The notes beneath the pieces are model-generated. The model did no database searches, was not told the DNA's origin, and saw only the letters and a list, made by a program, of their open reading frames with translations. The translations under genes and the position numbers were made by a program. Shown piece by piece: positions 1-11,394 of a DNA stretch of 64,000 nt. Position 1 is the first letter of the stretch; each line of letters begins with the position of its first letter. Source of the DNA: Prosapia bicincta (Eukaryota; Arthropoda; Insecta; Hemiptera; Cercopidae); NCBI GenBank assembly GCA_036971475.1, contig JBAIZL010000005.1, positions 162,421,886 to 162,485,885 on the forward strand, written 5' to 3'.

Positions 1-200
1 AAAAGTGATAAAAACTACCACAAATCCAAGAACGGGAAGGTACAGAAATCCATAAGATTGCAAGTTTGAACTCAAACTATAGCTAGGCCAACGTAGTGGG
101 GAGGTTTGATCGAGGTAGACGAAAAGCAACTATCGTAGCGAGCAGAAAATGTTTTAAGTAGATCCATGACGAAAAAATCTAAGATGCTGGCTCGTGGCTA

Positions 201-676
201 AAAATGTTGTCAAAAAACGACGAATTCTAAAGAACGTTAAATAATACTGTCAGCAATATAATTAGTGAACTTTCTATCAGCATTTTAAAAACATTAAGTT
301 TTATACAATTTAAATAAAAATTTGTCAAAATTATGAAACAAGGTAAACTTTTAGTAAAATTAAAATAAATTCATTAGGACGTAATGTTGAATAAAACTTC
401 TAGAAATATATTTATGGACACAAAATTAATTTGTATAAATTATTATCATGTTGTATTTTATATATGTGTGTCATCTTATGTGTGTAATTCTAAGTACAAA
501 AAACCAAAATGTTGTCAAAAAACGACGAATGCTAAAGAACGTTAAATAATACTGTCAGCAATATAATTGGTGAACTTTCTATCAGTATTTTAAAAACATT
601 AAGTTTTATTCAAATTAAATAATAATTTGTCAAAATTATGAAACGAGGTAAACGTTTAGTAAAATTAAAATAAATT
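201..676. repeat. Direct repeat pair, about 170 bp each
   Basis: Two near-identical segments lie at about 201-371 and 506-676, 305 bp apart, in the same orientation. Both begin AAAATGTTGTCAAAAAACGA and run to TTAGTAAAATTAAAATAAAT, with scattered single-base differences. The spacer is AT-rich with no coding signal. No terminal inverted repeats were seen, so this looks like a segmental duplication or two copies of a dispersed repeat. Bases 1-200 show nothing recognisable. Confidence 0.75.
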
Positions 677-719
677 TTATAACATATTACAAAGAGAAGA
701 TTTTACTTCTTCTTAGGTA

Positions 720-800
720 CCAGGATGTTGTAAGTCGGGTGGGATCATGTTTTGAATTAGCGCGTTTCAGCCTTACAGTAGGCATCACCACCAAGAGCAA
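720..800 (+). repeat. Dispersed repeat fragment, shared with 59.0 kb
   Basis: This segment has the order GTAAGTCG, GGGATCAT, TTTTGA, TAGCGC, TTACAGTAG, CATCACCA. The same order is read on the minus strand at about 59,105-59,015, where there is roughly a 10-nt insertion. The match identifies an interspersed repeat of unknown class. No coding frame is supported. The rest of 800-1,030 shows nothing recognisable. Confidence 0.45.
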
Positions 801-1029
801 CTAACGTGTAAAACAAATGAATGTGGTAAGTTTAATGAGGCGGAACGTGTTCAGAGGCAACGCCCAGGCGACGAAGAAGAGGGTTCAGCCGCGGCATTTG
901 ACACATAACTTTCTCTATTGAGAGCAGGTTAAGCAACGTCCCGGGACGGTCCCACGAGAGAGAATCATTATATTCCTTTCTTAGGCGTACCTCGTATCAT
1001 CTACCTTTTTTATGTTTGACTTGAAGAAG

Positions 1030-4000
1030 TAAATGGTAAACACCTGTTAAACGCTCCGTTAGAGAGTGGACGTACCCCAGATAAGAGAGACTGCCAACCC
1101 TATACCATCAAAAGAATGGATATTTTCTCTATAACCATACTATTACGATTTACTTTCTCTCATTTTTATAATTATAAGGGAGTGCACCGGTAGACGCTGG
1201 TTTATGACTCCCTTAGAGAATTGACATACGCCAGGTAAGTGAATCTGCCTACCCTATAACGTTAAAAGAATTGATTAAATATTTTACGTAAATCCACCTA
1301 ATACGATTTACTATGTCATATTTTAATGGTTACAAGGGAGTAAAACGGTAGACACTTGTTAATAACTAACTTAGAGAACCTGCCAGCTCTGTACGATAAA
1401 ATAATTGATTATATTATTTAATTAAATCTACCTAATACGATTTATTTTATTTAATTTTTATAGTTACAAGGGAGTGGAACGATAGACACCTGTTTATCAC
1501 TCCCTTAGATAATTGACATAAGTGAACCTGCCTGTCCTGTACAGTAAAATAATAATTAAATTCCTTTCTTAAATCTACCTAATACGATCTCTTATTAATT
1601 ACTTACTCTAATTACTTTCTCTTATGTTTATGGCAAAAAGAGAGTGTAACGGTAGACACCTGTTTATAAATCCCTTAGGGAATTGACATACCTGCCTACC
1701 CTGTACAATAAAAGAATTGATTACATTCTTCATTAATTCCACCTAATACGATTTGAGAGATTCGACAGATAGGTAATCCTGCCCTCCCGGGAATATATCA
1801 GACTATATACTTTGCTTAATCCTACCTAAGTCAATTTTCATTCCCTAATTTTTCTATGTAAATCGAGTGTAAAATTACGTCTCTTGTTTATGAGCCTTTT
1901 AGAAACTTGACGTACACAAGATAAGCGAAGCTGCCCACTCGGGACTAATAAGGCGGAATGAACATATTGTTTGCCTAATCCTATCTATTTCAATTTTCTT
2001 TCCCTTATTTTTCTTATTAAAATAGAGTATAACCTTACGACACTTGTTCATGGGACCGTTAGTAACTTGACGTATACAAGATAAGCAAACCTGACCACCC
2101 AGGACTAATACAGCCGAATGAATATATTATTTGCTTAATCATAACTATTTCAATTTTCTTTCCCTTATTTTTCCTTCTACAATGGAGTGCAACCTTACGA
2201 CACCTGTTTATTGAATCGTTAGAAACTTGACGTATACAAGATCAGCGTCCCTGCCCGACCGGAACTAATACAGTGGAATTAATATATTATTTGCTTAATC
2301 ATAACTATTTCAATTTTATTTCCCTTATTTTTCCTTCTACAATGGAGTGAAACCTTACGACACCTGTTTATTGAATCGTTAGAAACTTGACGTATACAAG
2401 ATCAGTGTCCCTGCCCGACCGGAACTAATACAGCGGAATTAATATATTATTTGCTTAATCATAACTATTTCAATTTTATTTCCCTTATTTTTCCTTCTAC
2501 AATGGAGTGTAACCTTACGACACCTGTTTATTGAATCGTTAGAAGCTTGACGTATACAAGATCAGCGTCCCTGCCCGACCGGAACTAATACAGCGGAATT
2601 AATATATTATTTGCTTAATCATAACTATTTCAATTTTCTTTCCCTTATTTTTCCTTCTACAATGGAGTGTAACCTTACGACACCTGTTTATTGAATCGTT
2701 AGAAACTTGACGTATACAAGATCAGCGTCCCTGCCCGACCGGAACTAATACAGCGGAATTAATATATTATTTGCTTAATCATAACTATTTCAATTTTCTT
2801 TCCCTTATTTTTCCTTCTACAATGGAGTGTAACCTTACGACACCTGTTTATTGAATCGTTAGAAACTTGACGTATACAAGATCAGCGTCCCTGCCCGACC
2901 GGAACTAATACAGCGGAATTAATATATTATTTGCTTAATCATAACTATTTCAATTTTATTTCCCTTATTTTTCCTTCTACAATGGAGTGTAACCTTACGA
3001 CACCTGTTTATTGAATCGTTAGAAACTTGACGTATACAAGATCAGCGTCCCTGCCCGACCGGAACTAATACAGCGGAATTAATATATTATTTGCTTAATC
3101 ATAACTATTTCAATTTTCTTTCCCTTATTTTTCCTTCTACAATGGAGTGTAACCTTACGACACCTGTTTATTGAATCGTTAGAAACTTGACGTATACAAG
3201 ATCAGCGTCCCTGCCCGACCGGAACTAATACAGCGGAATTAATATATTATTTGCTTAATCATAACTATTTCAATTTTCTTTCCCTTATTTTTCCTTCTAC
3301 AATGGAGTGTAACTTTACGACATCTGTTTATTGAATCGTTAGAAACTTGACGTATACAAGATCAGCGTCCCTGCCCGACCGGAACTAATACAGCGGAATT
3401 AATATATTATTTGCTTAATCATAACTATTTCAATTTTCTTTCCCTTATTTTTCCTTCTACAATGGAGTGTAACCTTACGACACCTGTTTATTGAATCGTT
3501 AGAAACTTGACGTATACAAGATCAGCGTCCCTGCCCGACCGGAACTAATACAGCGGAATTAATATATTATTTGCTTAATCATAACTATTTCAATTTTCTT
3601 TCCCTTATTTTTCCTTCTACAATGGAGTGAAACCTTACGACACCTGTTTATTGAATCGTTAGAAACTTGACGTATACAAGATCAGTGTCCCTGCCCGACC
3701 GGAACTAATACAGCGGAATTAATATATTATTTGCTTAATCATAACTATTTCAATTTTATTTCCCTTATTTTTCCTTCTACAATGGAGTGTAACCTTACGA
3801 CACCTGTTAATTGAATCGTTAGAAACTTGACGTATACAAGATCAGCGTCCCTGCCCGACCGGAACTAATACAGCGGAATTAAGATATTATTTGCTTAATC
3901 ATAACTATTTCAATTTTCTTTCCCTTATTTTTCCTTCTACAATGGAGTGTAACCTTACGACACCTGTTTATTGAATCGTTAGAAACTTGACGTATACAAG

Positions 4001-4560
4001 ATCAGCGTCCCTGCCCGACCGGAACTAATACAGCGGAATTAATATATTATTTGCTTAATCATAACTATTTCAATTTTCTTTCCCTTATTTTTCCTTCTAC
4101 AATGGAGTGTAACCTTACGACACCTGTTTATTGAATCGTTAGAAACTTGACGTATACAAGATCAGCGTCCCTGCCCGACCGGAACTAATACAGCGGAATT
4201 AATATATTATTTGCTTAATCATAACTATTTCAATTTTCTTTCCCTTATTTTTCCTTCTACAATGGAGTGTAACTTTACGACATCTGTTTATTGAATCGTT
4301 AGAAACTTGACGTATACAAGATCAGCGTCCCTGCCCGACCGGAACTAATACAGCGGAATTAATATATTATTTGCTTAATCATAACTATTTCAATTTTCTT
4401 TCCCTTATTTTTCCTTCTACAATGGAGGTAACCTTACGACACCGTTTTATGGGACCGTTAGAAACTTGACTTATACAAGATAAGCGATCCTGCCCACCCG
4501 GGACTAATACAGGAGAGTGATTATATTCATTGTCTAATTCTACATAATTTAAATTTATAT
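1030..4560. repeat. Satellite array, about 160-bp unit, with decayed flanks
   Basis: A tandem array in one orientation. The core (about 2,121-4,426) contains 14 near-identical copies at an exact 160-bp period; for example the AGAAACTTGACGTATACAAG block starts at 2221, 2381, 2701 and so on to 4301, with one base changed in the 2541 copy. To the left, progressively diverged units can be followed through about 2061, 1901, 1681, 1512, 1375 and 1221 back to about 1,040, with deletions and altered spacing. One diverged unit closes the right edge (about 4,427-4,560). No long open frame crosses the units. This is the expected shape of a satellite kept uniform in the middle by unequal exchange while the edges decay. 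Confidence 0.92.
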
Positions 4561-5009
4561 TGAAACTAATTAAAACTTATAATATTTGAACTAGTTATGA
4601 TATTTTTATGTTACAGTAATATGAAATTTATCGCCTAACTGGATAATGTATTTTAAAAATTTAGGTAATAAAAAAGAAAAAGAAATCTTATCATCAATCT
4701 GAGGAGGGGTTAACATTTACACTCTCTTTACACAACTCGCGTGTTCCATATGTAATAAGGTTTAATGGTAAAACCACGTTCTGAATACCTTTGAATCTTA
4801 GTACAATAGGTCTAATAGTTCTAACAATTAAAAATGGATAATTCACGTAAAAAAAGGTTTATTGAGTCTGTTTAAATTCCTTTTCAATTGAGTGGATCAA
4901 AAATTATATTGCTTTAGGTATTTCAAAAACGGTCAACATGATGCTCGGTGCATCGAAATTATTAAAATGTATTTAAAGTAATAGCAAAAGCACCGAAACT
5001 ACTAGGGTA
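4561..5009. other. AT-rich spacer, nothing recognised
   Basis: Unique AT-rich DNA between the satellite and the mariner element. No open frame, repeat or RNA gene could be supported. Confidence 0.5.
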
Positions 5010-6155
5010 GGGTGAAAAGTTCTCGGCCTGACAATCGTGAATTTCGTGAATGATCGTGATTTTCAGTTTTACAAAAGATTTTATTTTTCTACATAATCTC
5101 CCTTGATATCAACGTCTTCATTGGACGCGAAGCGCTTTCCAGAAACATATTTCTTCAGGTTTGGGAAGAGTTGAAAGTCCGAGGGTGCCAAATCAGGAGA
5201 GTAAAATGACCGAGGAAATCGTACCCCAAATCTCACAATTTTCCTATTGTCAACTAAATTTTGTTAGCAGGTGCGTTTTCCTGATGAAAGATGACTTTTT
5301 TCTTCTCTAAGCCAGGCCTATTCTCGCGAATTTTGACATCCAGCTGGTCAAGAAAATTGGAGTAATAGTCACTCGTAACATTTCTGTCCGTTTCAAAGTA
5401 ATCAATTAACAACATCCCAAAACACATCAAACATGACCTTTCAATCAAATCCGATCGACTTCGCTTTCTTTGGCGCTTCCACCCACTGTTTCGACTTTTG
5501 TTTAGTTTCGGGCGTGTAGTAGTAGTGGACCATCTATGGTGACAAATCGCAGCACAAAATCAGTCGGATCGTTCTTGAATCGGTCTAAAATGTTTTATGA
5601 ATGACGTTTGGGAATTTCCTATTGATTCGCATCCTTACGCAGATCTTTTGCATCGCCAATTGTTCGTGTAAGATGTTTCGCATCCTTTCTTCTGATATCT
5701 ACAGCCTGAGCTATCTCACGCACCTTTACTCTCCTATCATCCAACACAATATCGGGCACCTTTTCGATAGTTTCCGGTGTGGTTGCAGTTTTTGGCCGTC
5801 ATTCACGTGGGCCATCTTCCAGTGACGTGCGACCACATTTAAATTTAGCTGCCCACTTATTAATTGTTGACATTGAAGGAGCCAGAGTTCCCGTACACTT
5901 TTGTCTACTTCGGATGAATTTTATTAGCGGTTACTTCATCCAAAACGAAATATTTTATCACCGCACGATATTCAAGTTGACCCATTTTAACGAAATTACG
6001 CAAGACGTCTAATACAAAAAATCCTGTACACAAACTAGTTGATTGAACAAGTTAAAGCTTATCATACGAACTAATGACATGTGCACGTAGGCAGGAAAGA
6101 TAAATTTTCACTGAGTGGAATGCCATCTCTGGGTTAGGCCGAGAACTTTTCACCC
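5010..6155 (-). mobile_element. Degenerate Tc1/mariner-type element (mariner)
   Basis: Perfect 20-bp terminal inverted repeats, gggtgaaaagttctcggcct at 5010-5029 and its complement at 6136-6155, bound about 1.15 kb. Between them on the minus strand lies a broken mariner transposase. A TA precedes the left end, but the right flank reads TC rather than TA, so the target duplication is not preserved. The length is slightly below the roughly 1.3 kb usual for mariner. The element is inactive. Confidence 0.88.
5081..5985 (-). pseudogene. Mariner transposase pseudogene
   Basis: This is a relic of the cut-and-paste transposase that encoded mobility of the surrounding element. Reading minus from the ATG at 5985, the N-terminal DNA-binding region is recognisable in pieces (MGQLEYRAVIKYF, then GRPKTATTPE-like and RRVKVREIA segments). 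The catalytic core follows: a degraded first-aspartate region (FVTIDG), YTPETKQ, then ENAPAN where DNAPAH is usual, so the second catalytic aspartate is replaced by glutamate. The third aspartate survives in YSPDLAPSDF. In-frame stops and several frame changes interrupt the gene; the longest uninterrupted piece is 5254-5448. About 300 codons remain of roughly 345. It cannot encode an active enzyme. Confidence 0.88.
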
Positions 6156-6682
6156 TCTCATGTTAAAATTGAAAAGTGGTTATTATTTCTCGAAAAAGGA
6201 GGATTGTAACTTAAAAAATATAGATTCTCCTATTATCAGGGCTACGTTACACGAAATGTTTATGGAAATAAATTTTATATGTTTATAAGTTATTTGGTTT
6301 GTTTATTAATATATGGTATAATGTATGGCAAATTTGGAATAGGTTCCCATCGTCGTAGCAGTTTATACATTCGTTGATATCTGTATATTATAAATACGAT
6401 TGATAAAAACAAAATGTCTTGATTTTTATTTTCAAAATTGCATCTGTTAGTAACAGAATGTTTAGGGTAACACCGGGGTTTGTAAATTTTAGTTTGTACT
6501 AGAACCTCTAGGTGGCAGCAGTGTTGTAATTTAATCTAGCTAGCTGTTATATATCTATACGTCAGATCAATTGTTTAAGTGCTAAATTGAATTAGTTTGT
6601 TATAATAAGCGATATCTCATAGATGATTGGATTTTAAAAGGTTTCCGCACCCACTATAATGTTCATTGTGCAAACAGATAAG
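6156..6682. other. Upstream region of the secreted-protein gene
   Basis: AT-rich single-copy-looking DNA between the mariner element and the TATA box at 6683. No coding frame or repeat was recognised. By position it is the likely proximal regulatory region of the gene starting at about 6,715. Confidence 0.35.
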
Positions 6683-6717
6683 TATAAAACTAAAAGAGCG
6701 TAGCAGGTAGGGTCAGT
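6683..6717 (+). promoter_or_regulatory. Core promoter: TATA box and arthropod initiator
   Basis: TATAAAA at 6683-6689 lies about 31 nt upstream of TCAGT at 6713-6717, the arthropod initiator consensus whose A (6715) is the usual start site. This is the canonical spacing. An ATG follows 24 nt downstream and opens a signal-peptide-like frame. The combined arrangement is far more specific than either motif alone. Confidence 0.72.
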
Positions 6718-6738
6718 ACTTACACTAACCTCGTCATC

Positions 6739-6777
6739 ATGTTTAGAATTGCAATTCTACTTCTTGTTGCATCCGTG
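6739..6777 (+). CDS. Small secreted cysteine-rich protein, exon 1 (signal peptide)
   Basis: This first coding exon gives MFRIAILLLVASV, a basic residue followed by a hydrophobic core typical of a secretion signal. It ends in frame at a GTAAGA donor (6778). I chose this ATG because it is the first one downstream of the TATA/initiator pair. It joins in phase 0 to the exon at 10981-11235 across a 4,203-bp intron, giving a predicted 97-residue protein. No nearer acceptor that keeps the frame open was found: a pyrimidine-rich AG at about 7,348 leads to a stop within five codons. The join is inferred, not shown by a transcript. Confidence 0.65.
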
Positions 6778-7871
6778 GTAAGATTAAAGCCAAATTTAAT
6801 AATTTTTATTTAGTAATATACAGTTCGTAGTTATTATTAGGTAGTCATTTGCATTTGCTGTGCAAGAACTATTGCAAAATTTTGAAAAAAATTCAAACCA
6901 GAAATAAAAATTGCTTTAATACACCCTGAAATTTTCTTTAATTAAGAAAAATGAAATGGTAAATTTTAAAGTTTCTCAATGAAAATATTGTTCATCCACG
7001 TATTGCTCTTGCACTGGTTCTTAGGCTACTCCCTGCAACTACATTCAGCGCTTACTCGTCTGCAGCGAATATTTCGTGACGTACTCACTGGCGTTGTTAT
7101 GTTAAGAACGCTTGAACAGGATTTAACTATTTTGATAGTTAATTTTTGTAACAAAACATAAGCAGTAAACTATCAACTTAAATTTTAGCTTGTGGATAAA
7201 AATAACAAAGGTGACATGGCGTTTGTTTAGTTACTAAAACCGAGTTTCTGTTTGTCGAAATAAGAATATAAGCTAGTGAAAAGAAAATTGAGAAAAATTA
7301 ACAAATTTTAAGTTTTCGTTTAATATCTCAAGCTTTTGTTATTCCAGGTATTATCGAAGTGATTCAGGATGACGGACAATCTCCATCAATCCCAACATAA
7401 GAACGTAAAAATATATGAAGTATTGTTGTATGTTATTTGGTGGAGAATTGACGTTATTCGAACAAAAGAAGTTCTGTTATTAGCTATATGTACAAGTACT
7501 TCTCATTACTAAGTAAAATAAAATAAAATACTGGTTCAATTCAAATCATAGTTAAACGTATAAACGGTGTTTAAATTTCTCAAATAAAATGTTATAACAA
7601 GGTTATTACTCTAGTAATAATATTAAAATGTTCATTCCATTAACATTGGTATATTATATAAATGTATTATTAGTTTATTCAAATTAATTATTGTATATAA
7701 ATGTATATAGACTTAAATGAAATATATAACATTTTACTGTTCTGTAGTCTTACCATACTTTATCAAACTTTTATCAAATGAGTTGTTTTAAATAACTCTA
7801 AGTTGAATAGATATACTTTTATAATTATACATTATACTTGTACAACGAATAAATTAATCCCTAATTAGTAA

Positions 7872-8165
7872 TAAAAACATCTGTTATGTGCCATCATACG
7901 CTACAACTTTATGCAATTCAATTTAATTAATTAAATGATATTTTAGAATATAGGGCTATAGAAAATTGTACTTGAGAATAATTTGAACATAACCTTTAAA
8001 TAGCCTCTAAGCAAAGTGTAAAACAGCTGCTATTTGACATCACACGCTATCATCTAATTTAATTAAATCAAATATACGATATATCTGAATATGAAGGAAA
8101 TTGTACTTGGCCATGATTAAATATAACCTCCAAATAACCTCTTTTTAAGAACTGAATTTTAAATA
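7872..8165. repeat. Tandem dimer of a dispersed repeat (about 146-bp unit)
   Basis: Two diverged copies lie head to tail at an offset of about 146 bp (CATCATACGCT near 7,892 and CATCACACGCT near 8,038). Each holds a block resembling ATAACCTYYAAATARCCTCT. On the reverse strand the copies match segments near 28.2, 28.7 and 31.6 kb. They lie in the intron of the secreted-protein gene. No coding frame. Confidence 0.6.
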
Positions 8166-8169
8166 AAAA

Positions 8170-9199
8170 TATTACATAACTAAATTTTCTTTTGCTACTT
8201 AAGCATAACTGAATACCTGTAAATAAATTGAAAATAAGCCCAAAACCCCAAAATCGAGCATAATAAACGCATAACTAATATTACAAACCTGTAGAAGATT
8301 AAACCTATATGTTCAATACAATTTATCGAGGGTATAAGTGAAATGAAGTTACACTTGATTTTTTACCGAGTAGCGGGTAGAAATTTCTCTTCACTGTTCA
8401 AAAACAAGTCTATGTCGGATAAGGGACGCACTGAAATAATATAGCCTTCCCCCGTTCCGAGTAGCAGGGCATCCCTTGTTTGAGTCTTACTTTATTCTAC
8501 TACCCTTCCTTATACTTTTTCTTAAAAGGGGATGTATAAATCTATTATTCAAATAGACCCTTATGAAGATTATGTCTACTTCAGGAACGCAGCCCTGTAC
8601 AGATAAATCAATAATATCACTTCTACATCCAGGGCACGCTGGAAAGGTTTACTGCGAGGCCCTTCAATTTGGTACCCAACGTACAATAATTGTTCCCACC
8701 CATATTTAGAACAGTCATTTAGACGCAGTAAGAAACATAGACTTGAAGAGAAAACCTGTTATAATATAAATAATACCTAACTACTAAATAAAGTTAAAAC
8801 TCAACGAATTTATAGTTTTGTCTATATAAAAAATGTCTATATTTTATAAAAATGTACAAACTAATGTACAATATATACAATAGATATTTCACATTTAAAT
8901 AACTATTTTCCTGAATGAAAATTTTCTAGTCAATTATATTATATTTATGTTATTGATATTAAAAGTTATAAAGATGAGGTCACTCGTCCGGGAAAAAGAT
9001 TTTCTATTTCCCGTCGGTCGTCAAACAATAGATAATTATTTTACTGCGGGGGCCCCTTGTGTCTAAGGACGGCACTGCTTACACCTTGTAGGCTACCGCC
9101 CTTGTTTGTTCCGACCTTAACCCTAGCTATATTCACAATTCCTTCTACCCCCTGTAAGTACTTACAGGTCGCTTTAAATGTCCAAAACAAATGTTCTTG
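8170..9199. other. Intron sequence, largely unremarkable
   Basis: Part of intron 1 of the secreted-protein gene. A segment at about 9,100-9,180 (CTAGCTATATTCACAATTCC, TTCTACCCC) resembles one near 62,895-62,960 (CTAACTATATTTACAATCC, TTCCTACCCT), suggesting another interspersed repeat. Nothing else was recognised. Confidence 0.35.
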
Positions 9200-9207
9200 T
9201 TTTTATT

Positions 9208-10784
9208 TAGGGATGGGCCGATTCCTAAAATTTTCGATACCGATTCCGATTCCGATTCTAAAATTTTCCATTCGATTCTCGATTCTTTACTCGATTCTCG
9301 ATTCTTTCAAGTTATATTAGCTTACATTCTAGTTCTCTAATAATTAATTTAGTTAACATCTTGGTCATATGGCAAAACCTTTTAAAAGTTCTGTTTTAAT
9401 GTAATAGGCTACACAAAACCTTCAACCTTGATTTATCAATAGGAATTTTTAAAAGCATAAAAACATATCAGATAAAAGTAAAGACTTATTTTAAAGATTA
9501 AAATGTGAACTTTACTTAATTTATGATGTTTGAAAAAATACCTAAGCCTATTTACATTGTCTCTCAAAACAAAACAAAAATTAAAAACAAACAAACATAA
9601 AAAGTAAAAAATTAATACAAATAGGATAGTTTTTAAAATTTAAAAGTCTGGCAGGTAATGTACATTTCTGTTCAAAAACACAAGCATTTGAACACGTTGT
9701 GGGTCAAGCTAGTTTCGTCGCTAGTCACATATAGCTCCTGAAGTTAAGAAAGGTTTTTCAGAAAACACTGTCGCGAGTGGACAGACAGGTATTTTATTGC
9801 CATAGCATTTAAATGAGGGTATTTGGCACTTTGTACTGCCAAATACTTTCCAACATCACAATCTGGACTGGCTAATGGTTCCCCCAGATAATTGTTTACT
9901 TCTTCTTCTACTGTCAATTCCCCTGGGGTACCTTCTTCCTCAACATTCTGGATTAGTGGGGCATACCTTCTCCACATCTGGTGGGACCTTTTTTCTGCAG
10001 GTGTCTGGAACAAGTGCAACTGATTCAGGCCTATTTTGTATTTATTCCTCAATCCCAGTTGATTTTTAACCGACTATCACTTATAGGTCCTGTGTCTGAG
10101 GATAAAGTTTCTTCAAGTATAGATTTTTTTATTGATAAATTTGGGCAAAATGAATGTTGTTTAATTGCTTTTTCATATTTGATATATTGGTTTTCCACCG
10201 TCAGTTTCTGTTAACTGTCATCGAATTGACGCGACGGCCAGTAGCCTGAACCGAATACCGTCTATAATATAATTTATTGAGGTTAAGTTCCGGAGGAATA
10301 ATACGGTGTTTCTGTAATCCGTCTATTCGCTCAACCATCATGGCCACGGTTAATCGAGTTTTTACAGTACTTTTTTTGTGTTTTGTTCTGACATCTATAA
10401 ATCAGTGGCAGTAAGACACGTGGGGGAGAGAGAGAGAGAGTATCGAACCCGCTCTAGTGAGAGAGAGAGAGAGAGAGGACCTATGTCAAACGACCAGAAA
10501 TGGTTACGATCTTGATTGCTGTTGCTTCATAAATAATAATATTTTCGTTATATTTTCGTTTACTTTAATCATTTAATTCATTGATATCAACCAATACATA
10601 AATAAGATATAGTTGGTAATTAATTATTTTTCTAATAAATTAAGCCACACACATATTTTAATAGTTAACAAAATAGGAATCGGAATCGACACTTTTATGA
10701 TGAAGAATCGAGTATCGACGATTCCTCGATACCACCTAGAATCGACGATTCCTGGAATCGAGAATCGGAATCGGCCCATCCCTA
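9208..10784 (-). mobile_element. Non-autonomous hAT element with 8-bp target duplication
   Basis: The ends are perfect 18-bp inverted repeats, TAGGGATGGGCCGATTCC and its complement. Beyond them both termini are packed with reiterated CGATTC motifs, typical of subterminal transposase-binding repeats. Immediately outside is an exact 8-bp duplication, tttttatt, at 9200-9207 and 10785-10792, the hAT signature. The 1,577-bp interior keeps only a C-terminal transposase fragment on the minus strand plus a (GA)n tract near 10,420-10,475. It sits inside the intron of the secreted-protein gene and must be spliced out with it. Confidence 0.93.
9744..10052 (-). pseudogene. hAT transposase C-terminal fragment (dimerisation domain)
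   Basis: A 102-codon minus-strand frame carries the hAT C-terminal dimerisation region: EEEVNNYLGEPLASP, then GKYLAVQSAKYPHLNAMAIK and YLSV. In the family the next residues are a PxxSxxSER-type motif. Here that motif (PLATVFSEK, then TSGAICD) appears in the next frame just downstream, so a 1-nt shift truncates the domain. The N-terminal BED finger and the catalytic RNase H-fold parts are missing. It is a remnant of a full transposase lost by internal deletion; no function is expected. Confidence 0.82.
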
Positions 10785-10980
10785 TTTTTATTGATTATCT
10801 TGTTTTATTAATTGTATTAGGAATAATTGTAATAACGTCATTACGTTCAGGAAGTTTTACTTCTACAACAATATACCGTCATCGCGTTATGTTTACGAAG
10901 GGAAACAGCGTTGCATCACTATTACAATTAAGCAAGATTACATTGTAAGAAATAATTAAGAAATAAATTTATATTTTCAG

Positions 10981-11235
10981 AGCCTGTCGTCAGCAGGAAT
11001 TCTGGAGGACACCGACTTCTCCGACTACAACGGCAGTAGGGGAAAGTTCGAGATTGCAGTATTCTGCAGTAATTGTACTACAATAACAACTTCGTACATT
11101 AAGTACGGCCTGGAACTGAATATACCTTGCATTATTGCCGACGGGAAGAATTATTGCGAGACTGTTTCGCCCGTCAGCTATGGACCAATGGTTGTCACGG
11201 CGAAATGCGTCACTGATGTCCCAGCACGATGTTAG
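10981..11235 (+). CDS. Small secreted cysteine-rich protein, exon 2 (mature domain)
   Basis: After a strong acceptor (ATATTTTCAG, ending 10980) this exon encodes 84 residues and ends in TAG at 11233-11235. Joined to exon 1, it completes the signal peptide (SLSSAG; cleavage probably near here) and gives a mature chain of about 79 residues. Six cysteines follow a CX2C-X17-C-X8-C-X16-C-X7-C pattern, and the last residue before the stop is cysteine; three disulfides are likely. There is an N-glycosylation-type NCT within FCSNCTT. Base composition is clearly more GC-rich than the flanks, as expected for coding. I do not recognise the family; an extracellular peptide (defence, inhibitor or saliva-type) is possible but unproven. 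Confidence 0.65.
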   Translation, partial: SLSSAGILEDTDFSDYNGSRGKFEIAVFCSNCTTITTSYIKYGLELNIPCIIADGKNYCETVSPVSYGPMVVTAKCVTDVPARC

Positions 11236-11394
11236 CCCGCCGTTTACAAGGGCCTGAATGTAACTGACTGAAGGTGGCAGCTGTCGAAGGACATTCCTCA
11301 TGTAAAACTATTTTAGTTTATTTTTTATGTTTATTTGAAACTTAAATATATTTTCCAAAATAGAGTATTGTAAGTAAAATTAAACAATTTCCCA

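Noticed and set aside
6979..7161. Plus-strand 60-codon frame with a hydrophobic N-terminus (MKILFIHVLLLHW) in intron 1
   Set aside because: The signal-like start is followed by no cysteine-rich or recognisable domain, lies inside an intron model with better support, and has no promoter of its own.
7349..7399. Alternative exon after a good acceptor (TTGTTATTCCAG)
   Set aside because: Joining exon 1 in phase 0 reaches a stop after four codons; the open frame there would need a different phase.
10990..11301. Minus-strand 103-codon frame over exon 2 of the secreted-protein gene
   Set aside because: Antisense to an exon that has splice, promoter and poly(A) support on plus; no such signals on minus.
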